From Desulforhopalus vacuolatus (lineage in GTDB: Bacteria > Desulfobacterota > Desulfobulbia > Desulfobulbales > Desulfocapsaceae), in NCBI RefSeq assembly GCF_016918505.1, contig NZ_JAFFPZ010000007.1:99938-163937 (forward strand): DNA of 64,000 nt, given 5' to 3'. Below, in pieces: positions 18,047-26,994 of the stretch (position 1 is its first letter; each line of letters starts with the position of its first letter). The notes under the pieces are model-generated. The model saw only the letters and a program-made list of their open reading frames with translations. It searched no databases and had not been told where the DNA came from. The translations under genes were made by a program, and so were the position numbers.

Positions 18047-19024
18047 TTAGATCATGTCTTTAACTGCTTCTCTTTCAGATTGCAGTTCTTTTTCGGTTGC
18101 GGTCATCATTTCCTTTTGGAAATCACTGATTTTGAGACCGGTAACTTCTGTCCATTTGCCGCCTTCGCAGGTCATCGGACGGGCGTAAATCAGATCGGCA
18201 TCAATATTGTAGCTGTTGCCGCCGCTGTACGCGCCCATGCTTACCCATTCGCCGTTGGTACCGAGAGCCCAGCTGCGCATATGGTCAATGGCTGCAGAGG
18301 CTGCAGAAGCTGCAGAAGATGCGCCGCGGGCTTCAATAACTGCCGCGCCACGTTGTTGAACGGTGGGAATGAAGGTGTTTACATACCAGTCATTGTCCAC
18401 TTTTTCTGCAGCAGCGACTCCGTCTATGGTTGCGTTGGCGATATCAGGGAACTGAGTGGCGCTGTGGTTGCCCCACACTGCCATTTTTTTAACCTGGGAA
18501 GAATGGGTACCGGTTTTCTCAGCGAGCTGGGAAAGGGATCTGTTGTGGTCGAGGCGCATCATGGCGGTGAAGTTTTCCCTGGGAAGATCAGGAGCATTCT
18601 TCATGGCGATGAGACTGTTGGTGTTGGCCGGATTCCCAACCACCAGAACTTTTACGTCGCGACTGGCGTTGTCGTTGAGTGCTTTACCCTGAGTGGTGAA
18701 GATGGCTCCATTTTTTTGCAGCAGGTCTGAACGTTCCATTCCTTTTTTGCGGGGCATGGAGCCGACCAGCATTGCATAATCTACGTCTTTGAAGGCAACG
18801 TTGGGATCATCGGTGGGAACAATTCCCTGTACCAGCGGGAAAGCACAGTCGTTAAGTTCCATGACAACACCCTTGAGGGCACCCATTGCGGGCGGGATCT
18901 CAAGGAGATGGAGGATAACTGGCTGGTCTGCGCCAAGCATATCGCCAGCAGCGATACGGAAGATAAGAGCGTAGCTGATGTTACCTGCGGCTCCGGTGAT
19001 TGCAACACGTACGGGACTTTTCAT
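18047..19024 (-). CDS. mdh: NAD-dependent malate dehydrogenase
   Basis: This enzyme interconverts malate and oxaloacetate. The start at 19024 ([20 protein letters not shown]) follows a strong AGGAGG; the longer open frame upstream has no homology. The protein is the 325-residue cytosolic-type malate dehydrogenase, with the NAD motif GAAGNISY (type-2 MDH form), [12 protein letters not shown], the catalytic region [12 protein letters not shown] and [12 protein letters not shown] with the proton-relay histidine. The 470 bp upstream (19025-19494) hold only its leader, a small CACTGC/GCAGTG hairpin near 19090 and the structure at 19263. Confidence 0.93.
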   Translation of the reverse strand: MKSPVRVAITGAAGNISYALIFRIAAGDMLGADQPVILHLLEIPPAMGALKGVVMELNDCAFPLVQGIVPTDDPNVAFKDVDYAMLVGSMPRKKGMERSDLLQKNGAIFTTQGKALNDNASRDVKVLVVGNPANTNSLIAMKNAPDLPRENFTAMMRLDHNRSLSQLAEKTGTHSSQVKKMAVWGNHSATQFPDIANATIDGVAAAEKVDNDWYVNTFIPTVQQRGAAVIEARGASSAASAASAAIDHMRSWALGTNGEWVSMGAYSGGNSYNIDADLIYARPMTCEGGKWTEVTGLKISDFQKEMMTATEKELQSEREAVKDMI

Positions 19025-19262
19025 GACAGCCTCCTGAATAAAATGTGATGAACGGTTGAGACTCCTGGAAACAACACTTGCTACTACTTCACTGCGTTTG
19101 CAGTGTTTTCTGAAAGCCTCCGAACAGTCTGAGAAAGATTGAACGGAGTGGTTAATCAAGAAACCCTGTTTTCCTGTGCAATAAAACTGATACAAAACAT
19201 ACCATAAGCAGATGGGTGTGGCCACTATCTTAAGGGAATCAATGATGATTTTTCCCTCTTTT

Positions 19263-19323
19263 CCGACAGGAGCAGGAAAAACTACTTCCGGGATCGGAAT
19301 TGGGATGGATCTGCTCCTGCCGG
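19263..19323. other. Long inverted repeat with nested hairpin in the mdh/Na-Pi intergenic gap
   Basis: CCGACAGGAGCAG (19263-19275) pairs with CTGCTCCTGCCGG (19311-19323), with one mispairing. The 35-nt spacer contains a second hairpin TTCCG-GGAT-CGGAA (19286-19299). It lies about 170 bp beyond the 3' end of the gene at 19495 and has no T-tract, so it could be a processing or regulatory structure rather than a simple terminator. Confidence 0.4.
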
Positions 19324-19494
19324 TGTGACCTGTCTGAAGCGTAAATTCAATATGTTAATGGTTTCACCCTGCTAAATTGGTCTGCTGCAGAGCCAGCTGG
19401 GGAAATGTAAGTCTAATGAAGTGGACGTTTAGAAGTATGTGGAAATATTGTGGAAAAGGGGCGAAAAACTCTGCGGGCATATTCCCGGTCGATG

Positions 19495-19743
19495 TCAGTG
19501 GCGATGCTGTGAACGTTTTTTCCGATGGTCAAAAAACTCCCGCATGTCGGAAACTAAAACGCCCCAGAACTCCTCAAGATCAGAGGTAAGGTTGTCGTCT
19601 TCGTGGAGGTATTGATCAATCTGTTCAATAGCTTCGTGCTGTTCCCGCAGTCTGGTCTTTTCCAGTTCTGCCTTGAGTTTAACGAGATACTGTTCCAGTC
19701 GGGCAATCTTCGTCTCAAGTTCTTCCTGTGTCTTGTCTGTCAT
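19495..19743 (-). CDS. Small coiled-coil protein of unknown function
   Basis: This 82-residue, highly charged protein has an N-terminal heptad-like coiled coil (ETKIARLEQYLVKLKAELEK) and a C-terminal region LEEFWGVLVSDMREFFDHR ending in a basic tail. It follows the Na/Pi cotransporter-like gene by 32 bp on the same strand, so the two are probably co-transcribed. I do not recognise a named family. The start lacks a strong ribosome-binding site. Confidence 0.6.
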   Translation of the reverse strand: MTDKTQEELETKIARLEQYLVKLKAELEKTRLREQHEAIEQIDQYLHEDDNLTSDLEEFWGVLVSDMREFFDHRKKRSQHRH

Positions 19744-19775
19744 GATATGATATGAGTCCCGGAGTGCCGCTGCTT

Positions 19776-20987
19776 TTACCAGCCAAGTGCATTGCTTCCT
19801 ATAATAAGAATTGCTGGCGCAAGAAAAAAGACAACACCAATATAGGCAATGGCGTAAACTTTATTTCTTGATGTTGCCTTTGCAAGTGTAGTGGCGAGAC
19901 GAAGGGGGATATTACGCAGGAAGGGGATGCTGTAAATCACCACTACTCCGAGGATATTATACGTAAGATGCACAAAGGCGATCTGCAGAGCCAGTCCTGC
20001 GGTGGGACCGGTAATGGCAGTGGCTGCAAGCAGAGCGGTGATGCAGGTGCCGATATTGGCTCCAAGGGTAAAAGGGTAAACCTGACGCAGAGTGAAGATG
20101 CCGTTGCCGGCGAGGGGGACGATGAGACTGGTCGTCGTAGAAGAGGACTGCACGAGGATGGTGAGCAGGGTGCCGGAGGTAATCCCGGAGATGGGACCGC
20201 GTCCCACTGCCCAGTGAAAAACTTTTTTTACCCTGCCGACCATCAATACCTTAAGCAGGCGTCCTATGACGGTGATGACCGCGATAATGGTTGTGACTCC
20301 AAGCAGGATCATGATGATACCGCTGAGGGGATGGGGCAGCAGGCCACTGGCGATTTCCTGAATTGTCTTGAGGACAGGCTGAATCAGCGGCTTGATGAAA
20401 TTGAAACTCTTCATTGACATGGAGTTGCCGCCATAAACCAGTGAGCTCAAATACGCTCCAATTTTGTCAAGAAGGCCGAACTCAATCTCCAGAGGAAGAA
20501 AAATGATAACACTGAGCAGGTTAAAAAAATCGTGAATGGTTGCAGCGGCGTAGGCTCGGCGGAATTCTATTCCTTTGCGGATGTGGCCGAGACTGACGAT
20601 TGTATTGGTTATGGTTGTGCCGATGTTGGCTCCCATTACCATGGGGATGGCGATAACTACCGGCAGACCGCCGGCAACAAGACCAACAATAATTGAGGTT
20701 ACTGTGGAAGAAGATTGAATCAGCGCCGTGGCAACGGTGCCGATAACCAGTCCGGTAAAGGGATTTCGGGCGAAGTTAAAGAGATCCTTGGCGTTTTCTC
20801 CCGCCGCCATGTTGAAACCGTTGCCGATCATCGATACTGCCACGAGCAGCAAATAAAGGAGAAAAGCGATGAGCAGCCATTCTCTTGTACGGTTTAACAG
20901 GGCCAGAACATGAACCAGACCATCGCTCCGCTTTTCACTCTCCACCTGTTGCGCTCCCGATGATATGATGATGCCTCCACTCTCCAT
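19776..20987 (-). CDS. Na/Pi cotransporter family protein
   Basis: This polytopic membrane protein belongs to the Na/Pi cotransporter (NptA/SLC34-like) family, which moves phosphate with sodium. The inverted-repeat signature appears twice: ALIQSSSTVTSIIVGLV near residue 90 and ILVQSSSTTTSLIVPLAG near residue 280, each with a following GANIGTTITN / GANIGTCITA element. About nine hydrophobic segments are visible. There is no C-terminal PhoU-like domain, which many bacterial members carry. The substrate is inferred from the family. A small coiled-coil gene follows at 19743. Confidence 0.85.
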   Translation of the reverse strand: MESGGIIISSGAQQVESEKRSDGLVHVLALLNRTREWLLIAFLLYLLLVAVSMIGNGFNMAAGENAKDLFNFARNPFTGLVIGTVATALIQSSSTVTSIIVGLVAGGLPVVIAIPMVMGANIGTTITNTIVSLGHIRKGIEFRRAYAAATIHDFFNLLSVIIFLPLEIEFGLLDKIGAYLSSLVYGGNSMSMKSFNFIKPLIQPVLKTIQEIASGLLPHPLSGIIMILLGVTTIIAVITVIGRLLKVLMVGRVKKVFHWAVGRGPISGITSGTLLTILVQSSSTTTSLIVPLAGNGIFTLRQVYPFTLGANIGTCITALLAATAITGPTAGLALQIAFVHLTYNILGVVVIYSIPFLRNIPLRLATTLAKATSRNKVYAIAYIGVVFFLAPAILIIGSNALGW

Positions 20988-21171
20988 AATACCTCTGTCT
21001 GTATGGTAATTTGTGTTGGGAAGGTTCCGGTAAATATGCGGTTAGTAAATCATGGGCCAGGGAAATGCAACCGTTTTATCGGAAGAATCGGTTTGAATGC
21101 TGTCCGTTATTTCCAATTACGACCGACGTAATGCAGTACGCCGACCGCTTTTTTTGCGGTGCAGGATTTCC

Positions 21172-22029
21172 TCAATAGTATTTATAGAGAACCTGAGTCC
21201 CCTTGTCGTCATCGCCAGCATCTGCAATCTGCTGATAGAGTTTTTGTGCCAGTGACAGTCCCTGTGGATTGAAGCCAAGTTCCTCAGAAGAATCAAGGGC
21301 AATCTTCATATCCTTAAGGAAGTGTTTGACGAAAAATCCCGGTTCAAAATTACCCTCCAGCATGCGCGGGGCGAGATTGGAGAGTGACCAGCTTCCGGCT
21401 GCGCCGCTCTCAATGCTGGTGAGTACGGTGCGGGGATCAAGACCCGCTTCCTCAGCGTAGCGAATTGCTTCAACCACACCCATCATGATCGAGGCGATGG
21501 CAATTTGATTGCTCGCTTTGCAGTGCTGTCCCGCACCGGCCTTTCCCTGATAGACAATATTTTTTCCCATGCTCTCAAAAAGGGGGAGGGCGGTTTTAAA
21601 ACTCGTTGTGTCGCCGCCGATCATGATGGAGAGCGTACCATTTTTGGCCCCTACATCACCGCCGGAGACCGGAGCATCAAGAGTTGCAATGCCCTTCTCC
21701 TTCGCAGCAGTGTAAATACGCCGGGCCAGGGACGGGCTGGAGGTGGTCATGTCGATGAGGATGGTGTTTGGGGCGGCGCTTTCGAGAAGACCGCCTTCAC
21801 CGAAGTAGACCTCTTCGACATCCTGCGGGTAGCCAACGATGGTTATAATGGCGTCACAGCCTGAAGCCAGCCCGGCGACAGTGTCGCACCAGGTTGCTCC
21901 GGCGGCAATCAATTCACCAGCCGTTGCCTTCGTGCGGGTAGAGATGCGCAGGTCATATCCCGCCTTTTTAATATTTGCGGCCATGCTGCGTCCCATGACA
22001 CCGAGTCCGATAAAGCCGATTGTTTTCAT
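21172..22029 (-). CDS. Beta-hydroxyacid dehydrogenase (3-hydroxyisobutyrate dehydrogenase family)
   Basis: This NAD(P)-dependent enzyme is related to 3-hydroxyisobutyrate, tartronate semialdehyde and glyoxylate/succinate-semialdehyde reductases. The N-terminal Rossmann motif is GFIGLGVMGRSMAANI. DAPVSGGDVGAKNGTLSIM is the substrate-binding signature, and KAGAGQHCKASNQI contains the catalytic lysine. The C-terminal KDMKIALDSSEELG motif is conserved. The start at 22029 (MKTIGFIG) follows GAAGGAG; the frame extends 10 codons further. It is 285 residues long. The exact substrate cannot be set from sequence. It lies 38 bp after the PLP enzyme gene at 22068 and is probably co-transcribed. Confidence 0.85.
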   Translation of the reverse strand: MKTIGFIGLGVMGRSMAANIKKAGYDLRISTRTKATAGELIAAGATWCDTVAGLASGCDAIITIVGYPQDVEEVYFGEGGLLESAAPNTILIDMTTSSPSLARRIYTAAKEKGIATLDAPVSGGDVGAKNGTLSIMIGGDTTSFKTALPLFESMGKNIVYQGKAGAGQHCKASNQIAIASIMMGVVEAIRYAEEAGLDPRTVLTSIESGAAGSWSLSNLAPRMLEGNFEPGFFVKHFLKDMKIALDSSEELGFNPQGLSLAQKLYQQIADAGDDDKGTQVLYKYY

Positions 22030-22067
22030 GTTGTCTCCTTCAGAGAGATTTTTTTTCAAGATACCCT

Positions 22068-23234
22068 TTACATATTCTGAAGCTGTGCCAGTCCCGCCTC
22101 CAGATCCTGCTGCAGGTCATCAACATTTTCGAGGCCGATACTGAGACGGATAATCGTTTTCCCTGTGTAGCGCGAGTTTGTCTGGCGGTTGACCTTTGCC
22201 GCCGTCAGCAGGCTTTTGTAACCGCCCCAGCTGTAGCCGAGGTGGAAGAGCTGCAGGTGGTCGATAAAGGTGGCGAGATCTTCCTCCTTATACTCACTTT
22301 TCAGCGTGAAGGCGAAGAGACCTGTGGAACCGGTGAAGTCCCGTTTCCACAGTCGGTGTTCGGGGTGACTCTCCAGCGCCGGATGAAGGACGTTTTCCAC
22401 CAGTGGATGGGTCTCAAGCCAGCGGGCGATTTGCAGCGCAGATTCCGCGTGACGGCTGAGACGCACCTCAAGGGTGTGCAGGCCGCGCAGGGCCAGGGCG
22501 CAATCTTCAGCGGGAGCGTAGATTTCCATTGTTTTGTAGAAATCATCGAGAGTTTCGGCATGTTCTGCATTTGCTGAAACGGAGCCTGCCAGCACATCGG
22601 AGTAGCCGCAGATGTACTTGGTCAGCGAGTGGATGGTAATATCGACCCCGAGTGTGAAAGGATTGAGATAAAAAGGAGTGGCCCATGTGTTGTCGATGAG
22701 GGTGACAATATCGTGTTTTCTGGCCACTGCACAGACCGCCGGGATATCCTGCAGTTCCATGGTTATGGAGCCGGGGGATTCCAGCAGAATGGCAGCAGTG
22801 TTCGGGCGAATATATTTCTCAATGTCCCCCGCGACATTTGCTGGAGCGGCAGTGGTCTCAACCCCGAACTTTTTGAGGACGGTAGAACAGAAATGCTGGC
22901 CGGTCATGTAGGCGTTATCGCAGACAAGCAGATGATCACCGGCCTTGAGGAAGGTCATCAGCGCAGTGCGGATGGCATCAATTCCCGAAGGACATATACG
23001 GGTCAGAGCGGCCCCCTCCAGCCGGCGCATGGCCTCTTCAAACTGACGCTGGGTAGGCAGACGGTCAGTGCCGTAGGTGATGCCGCTGAACTGGTGACGG
23101 TCAACGTCGCACATCTCTGTGTAGTTTTTGAAAAGGACCGTCGAGCCGCGGTAGAGAGGAGGGTTGACGGTGTTGGCGGAAGTATTGTCCAGCTCGGTCC
23201 AGAGAGTGCTGTTAATTCTTGTTTCTTCGTGCAT
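22068..23234 (-). CDS. metC: Cystathionine beta-lyase-type PLP enzyme (Cys/Met metabolism family)
   Basis: This is a fold-type I PLP enzyme of the trans-sulfuration family. Recognisable elements are YGTDRLPTQRQFEEAM, the aromatic-stacking region DNAYMTGQHF, the PLP Asp in TLIDNTWATPF, and the Schiff-base lysine in HSLTKYICGYSDVLAG. The 388-residue length and the SDVLAGSV form resemble cystathionine beta-lyase more than the gamma-synthase, but the reaction could also be another gamma/beta elimination. It is divergent from the amidohydrolase at 23348 across a 113-bp gap. Confidence 0.82.
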   Translation of the reverse strand: MHEETRINSTLWTELDNTSANTVNPPLYRGSTVLFKNYTEMCDVDRHQFSGITYGTDRLPTQRQFEEAMRRLEGAALTRICPSGIDAIRTALMTFLKAGDHLLVCDNAYMTGQHFCSTVLKKFGVETTAAPANVAGDIEKYIRPNTAAILLESPGSITMELQDIPAVCAVARKHDIVTLIDNTWATPFYLNPFTLGVDITIHSLTKYICGYSDVLAGSVSANAEHAETLDDFYKTMEIYAPAEDCALALRGLHTLEVRLSRHAESALQIARWLETHPLVENVLHPALESHPEHRLWKRDFTGSTGLFAFTLKSEYKEEDLATFIDHLQLFHLGYSWGGYKSLLTAAKVNRQTNSRYTGKTIIRLSIGLENVDDLQQDLEAGLAQLQNM

Positions 23235-23347
23235 ATTAGCTGTTTTGTTTTATTCTCTGAGAAGTGAATGGGAAAGACAGGCCTGATATTACATACGTTG
23301 TCAGCATACAACGAACCCTTTAATTTTACCATGTTGGAGGTGCGGAA

Positions 23348-24553
23348 ATGGCACAGGAGAGAAAAAGATTTCGAGTTGGATGGATGGTGGACGGGATCAG
23401 TGCAGAGACGCTCGGCGAACAGCTGCTCACCGTAGAAAATGGTGTTATTACGAAGATTGAACCGTGGAGTGACAGTCTGGGAGTGGCGGCAGAGGAGCTG
23501 ATTGATCTTTCCCCCTGTACCGTTTTGCCACCCCTCACCGACGCCTGTTCCCATCTCTGCATGTCTGCTACCACTGATCTCGCGGTGCGGGAAAAGCAGC
23601 TTGCCTCCAGTTACGAGGAGTTGTTGCCGATACTGAAACAGCATGCCGGAGACTACCTCAGCCATGGAGTATTTGCAGCGCGTGATGGTGGCGATCACGG
23701 GGGATATGCCCTGCGTTTTGCAAAGGAGCAGAAGCACCCGGGGTTCACCCTGCGTACCAGCGGGCGGGCATGGCACCGTAAAGGGTGCTATGGCCGGCTC
23801 ATCGGACGGACGCCGGAAAGTTATGGCCTCAATCTCCCCGATGCCTTCAGCGAGGGACAGCGCAGGGGGGAGGATGCGGGGGCGGAGTTTGTCAAAATAG
23901 TTCAGTCCGGAGTCAACAGCCTCACGGAATACGGCGTGCAGACCCCACCGCAGTTTCCGCTGGAGGAGCTGAAAGAACTGGTGCGGCGTGCTGCGGAGTG
24001 TGGCAAAAAGGTAACGGCTCATGCCAACGGAGAGGAGGCGGTGCGTATTGCCATTGAGGCAGGGTGCCACTCTATTGAACACGGCTTTTTCATGGGGGAG
24101 GAAAATCTGAGGCGGTTGCGTGACAGTAAAGCCGTGTGGGTTCCCACCGTCTTTACCATGCGCGCGTATCGACAAAATATTGATATCCTTGGCGGGCGCG
24201 GGAATCAAACCGTTCTCGACCGCCTCCTTGAACATCAGCTTGCACAGCTTTCCCTGGCGCGTGAACTCGGCGTAAAGACGGCCGTCGGCACTGATGCCGG
24301 CAGTCTCGGCGTACTTCATGGTGAAGGGGTCATGGAGGAAATGAAGTTGTTTCGCCGCGCGGGTTATTCTCTTGGAGAGACCATTCGCTGTTCTTCCGTT
24401 ATCGGCGGAGATCTGCTCAGCATGGAAAATTTTGGAAGATTGCGACCTGGTGCTCCGGCCACCTTTCTTGCCTCAAGGGGAACCCCTTCGCAGCTGCCTC
24501 GCAAAATTATTTATCTTGAAGCTATTTATGTTGAGGGAGAGTGTTTATCATGA
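23348..24553 (+). CDS. Amidohydrolase-superfamily protein with altered metal motif
   Basis: The protein has the imidazolonepropionase/prolidase-like architecture: an N-terminal beta-sandwich strand set (ENGVITKIEP) and a TIM barrel. Metal-site elements are AEFVKIV (possible carboxylated lysine, near residue 182), TAHANGEEAV, CHSIEHGFFMG and AVGTDAGS. The first metal motif, normally D-x-H-x-H, reads LTDACSHLCM (near residue 62), so a cysteine replaces the first histidine. This could shift metal preference or leave a mononuclear site. The start follows TTGGAGG. The substrate is unknown. At 401 residues it is full length. Confidence 0.75.
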   Translation: MAQERKRFRVGWMVDGISAETLGEQLLTVENGVITKIEPWSDSLGVAAEELIDLSPCTVLPPLTDACSHLCMSATTDLAVREKQLASSYEELLPILKQHAGDYLSHGVFAARDGGDHGGYALRFAKEQKHPGFTLRTSGRAWHRKGCYGRLIGRTPESYGLNLPDAFSEGQRRGEDAGAEFVKIVQSGVNSLTEYGVQTPPQFPLEELKELVRRAAECGKKVTAHANGEEAVRIAIEAGCHSIEHGFFMGEENLRRLRDSKAVWVPTVFTMRAYRQNIDILGGRGNQTVLDRLLEHQLAQLSLARELGVKTAVGTDAGSLGVLHGEGVMEEMKLFRRAGYSLGETIRCSSVIGGDLLSMENFGRLRPGAPATFLASRGTPSQLPRKIIYLEAIYVEGECLS

Positions 24554-24952
24554 TATAAGGATGCCCTTGATAATCTTGTATTTCACTCATATTCGAGGCA
24601 CAGGAAAAATTTTACCGCAGGTATCTGATTGATATCTCGATGTCTTGTTCCTCGCTTTGTCGGAGGATAAATTTTTTGCTGTAACGAAGAAGGTGGACAA
24701 AAGACTGGTTATGCAGGGTACCCATAAGTAATGCATTACATTTGACCAGTATACGATCGCTAAACTGTTTTTGCACCTCTTTGATATGTGCAAAAAAAAT
24801 AGAAGTTATTTAACTGCTTGTATTCTTGTATCCTTGTATTATATCTGTTCAAAAAAGGTCGGATTTGTAAGAAGAAGTGTTTATTATAGTAAATATTACA
24901 TGAAAAATCGCAGAGATGGAAGCTGGCTGATTTTCAGGAGATGATAAGAGAA
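24554..24952. other. AT-rich gap without a supportable gene
   Basis: About 400 bp rich in A and T separate the amidohydrolase from the HTH gene. Small open frames exist but have no ribosome-binding site or recognisable motif. One of them, reading into VYYSKYYMKNRRDGSW just before the HTH gene (about 24870-24945, plus strand), sits where a toxin partner is often found, but I cannot assign it. Confidence 0.4.
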
Positions 24953-25294
24953 ATGGATATTCCTTGCGAAGTTCAAATAATTAAAGATGGTGACAAGCCG
25001 GTTTTTGCTGTAATCCCGTATGAGAAGTGGCTTGAGATTACCGGGGAAGAGGCTGACGCGATTTACATTCCCTATGAAATTATGAGTCTTCGTCTAAAGA
25101 CTGGAATCTCGCTTATCGCCGCCTGGCGGAAGCATTTAAAGATTACTCAGCGCGAACTTGCCGGGCAGATGGGAATGACCCAGTCTGCCATTGCCCAGAT
25201 TGAAAAGGAAGGGACAAAAAGTCGCAAACAGACCCTTGAAAAGGTCGCCAGGGCTCTTGGCCTTGATGTGCGTCAGCTTTCCCGTACAGAATAG
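24953..25294 (+). CDS. Antitoxin-like regulator: Phd-like N-terminus with XRE helix-turn-helix
   Basis: The 113-residue protein combines an N-terminal segment like Phd/YefM antitoxins (VQIIKDGDKPVFAVIPYEKW) with a C-terminal Cro/C1-type HTH (KITQRELAGQMGMTQSAIAQ, near residues 67-86). Such proteins usually repress their own promoter and bind a partner toxin. No toxin gene is recognisable on either side, so it may be an orphan. An alternative start is the ATG at 24941 (MIREMDIP), but it sits too close to the AGGAG at 24935-24940. A palindrome follows the stop codon. Confidence 0.75.
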   Translation: MDIPCEVQIIKDGDKPVFAVIPYEKWLEITGEEADAIYIPYEIMSLRLKTGISLIAAWRKHLKITQRELAGQMGMTQSAIAQIEKEGTKSRKQTLEKVARALGLDVRQLSRTE

Positions 25295-25314
25295 GAGTCT
25301 GTCCGACAGACTCC
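25294..25314. promoter_or_regulatory. Perfect 21-bp palindrome at the stop of the HTH gene
   Basis: GGAGTCTGTC-C-GACAGACTCC is a perfect inverted repeat with a single central base. It begins in the HTH stop codon. It could be an mRNA hairpin before the main terminator, or an operator-like site. Confidence 0.45.
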
Positions 25315-25334
25315 TGGCTGGAGCTTCAAAAAGG

Positions 25335-25374
25335 AAAAAACCCCGGTTCGCGGAATGCGAACCGGGGTTTTTTT
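25335..25374 (+). terminator. Intrinsic terminator of the HTH gene
   Basis: AAAACCCCGGTTCGC and GCGAACCGGGGTTTT form a 15-bp stem over a 5-nt loop, followed by a T7 run. This is a classic rho-independent terminator. Confidence 0.88.
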
Positions 25375-25430
25375 ATCGCAGGGTTGGCAGAACTCTCTGC
25401 ACAGAGGCCAGTCAGTATGAAAGCCGTCTC

Positions 25431-25646
25431 ATACCATTTCTATTAAGTTATGCTCGTTTTACATCCTGTTTATCCATTCGTAATCGCCAAAGAAGATGTA
25501 AAATTGATCTCATTGTAGAAACGTCCGTTGCGCTGGAGACGCCCAAATTGGTCGTCTCTACAGAGCCTTTTGCTTTTTCCTGTCTCCTGTCTCCCTTTTC
25601 CCGTCCCCCTGCCTTTAAATCTACCAATACAAAGTGGAAATGGTAT
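25431..25646 (+). repeat. Dispersed modular intergenic repeat, short copy R3 (216 bp)
   Basis: It starts ATACCATTTCTATTAAGTTA and ends CAATACAAAGTGGAAATGGT followed by AT, with the pyrimidine heptamer module inside (about 25570-25615). Its last base is the first base of the complementary stop codon of the AI-2E-family gene, so the conserved ATTATTCGA flank supplies that gene's final codons. Confidence 0.85.
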
Positions 25647-26788
25647 TATTCGATATTCCCTTCATTCTTCTCGGGCATGTCGTGTCCTTCACCGTTTTTT
25701 TCCTGATCTCTGTCATCCCCTTTTGTTGCCACATACCGCTTCAGATACATGTCGGAGAGGGTGAGAAAGGCAGTGATGATCAGTGGGCCATAGATGATGC
25801 CCATGATGCCGTAGACGCTCAGTCCGCCGATAATGCTGAGGAATACTAACAGTGTATGCATCTTCACTTCGGTTCCCACCATTTTGGGTTTAATCAGGTA
25901 TTCCATGGTGAAGGAAAGTATGGCGTAATAGAACAGCACAAAAAGTCCGAGAGACAGATTCTGGGATATGGCAAGAAAGAGGGCGGTGGGTATCAGCACA
26001 AGGCCGATACCAAAGATGGGCAAAAAGGCGAGAACTGTCATCACCGATCCCCACAACAGGGGCGAGTTGAGGTTGAGGATGTAGAAGAGCATTCCCCCGA
26101 GTACCCCCTGAATCAAACCGCAGACACCATTGCCTTTGAGGATGGCATTGGCAATTTCCTGGAAACGGACAATTAACAAACGGTTGTCTTCCTCGGGCAG
26201 GGGTGAAATCTTTACTGTATAAGCAATAAGCCGGGGTTGATCGATGAGGAGAAAGAAGATCACGAGGATCATGATAAAAAAGGAGAAGAGAAACTGGAGT
26301 ACATTGGTGGCCCAGCTCTGTGCCTGCGAGTAGAGGAAGAAACCACTGCGCTTGACGAGATAGGTGAAGCCGTCGATAATCTGGCTGGTTTCAATGGTAA
26401 ATCCCATATCTTTAAGCTGAGTCTGCACACGGTGTACGCTGGAGCTCTCCTGCAGGTACTGTTGCAGCTTCAATGCCACCTGGCTGTCGCGACCCCACTT
26501 GTAAAGGCTGAGCGTCTCATCCGTCAGGCTGGTGACGAAAAAGGTCAGAGGAATGAAAACGATTGCGATAATCAGCAGGCAGGTGAGAAAGGAAGCGAAT
26601 CCTTCTGAAAGTCTGCGATTGAAAAAAAGGTAAACAGGCCGGAAGAGATTGGTGAGGAGGAAGGCGAGCACCAGAATCGCCCAGAAGGGCCAGAGCAATT
26701 GACCGAAGAGAAAAATGGCGATACCGAAGACGAACAAAAAATAGGTATTAACCTGCGGAGGTGGTTGAGAAGGAAAAAATTTCTGCAT
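25646..26788 (-). CDS. AI-2E transporter family permease
   Basis: This 380-residue integral membrane protein belongs to the UPF0118/AI-2E family (TqsA, PerM, YdiK). Members export or leak varied small molecules or ions, so the name does not prove autoinducer transport. About seven to eight hydrophobic segments are visible, with the conserved GVCGLIQGVLGGMLFYIL region and a late FTMEYLIKPKMVGTEVKMH segment typical of the family. The C-terminus is charged and ends NEGNIE at the repeat R3 boundary. Confidence 0.85.
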   Translation of the reverse strand: MQKFFPSQPPPQVNTYFLFVFGIAIFLFGQLLWPFWAILVLAFLLTNLFRPVYLFFNRRLSEGFASFLTCLLIIAIVFIPLTFFVTSLTDETLSLYKWGRDSQVALKLQQYLQESSSVHRVQTQLKDMGFTIETSQIIDGFTYLVKRSGFFLYSQAQSWATNVLQFLFSFFIMILVIFFLLIDQPRLIAYTVKISPLPEEDNRLLIVRFQEIANAILKGNGVCGLIQGVLGGMLFYILNLNSPLLWGSVMTVLAFLPIFGIGLVLIPTALFLAISQNLSLGLFVLFYYAILSFTMEYLIKPKMVGTEVKMHTLLVFLSIIGGLSVYGIMGIIYGPLIITAFLTLSDMYLKRYVATKGDDRDQEKNGEGHDMPEKNEGNIE

Positions 26789-26994
26789 AGTGTATCTATT
26801 GAGGTCGATGCTCCCTGAAAAGGCAAAATTTTCAATGGAGCTTGAGGGTTAACAGGAATTTGAGTTGCATTTCATAAAAACTGCAGTAAGTATTTTTATA
26901 CTTTGGGCGGACAGTTAAAACATCACTCCCTGTCGACAATCATATATTACTTTCAATATATTACGCAAACAGGAAAAAATAGTTGGAGGAAACA

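Noticed and set aside
24587..24793. 68-codon minus-strand frame in the AT-rich gap
   Set aside because: No ribosome-binding site, no motif and low-complexity composition.
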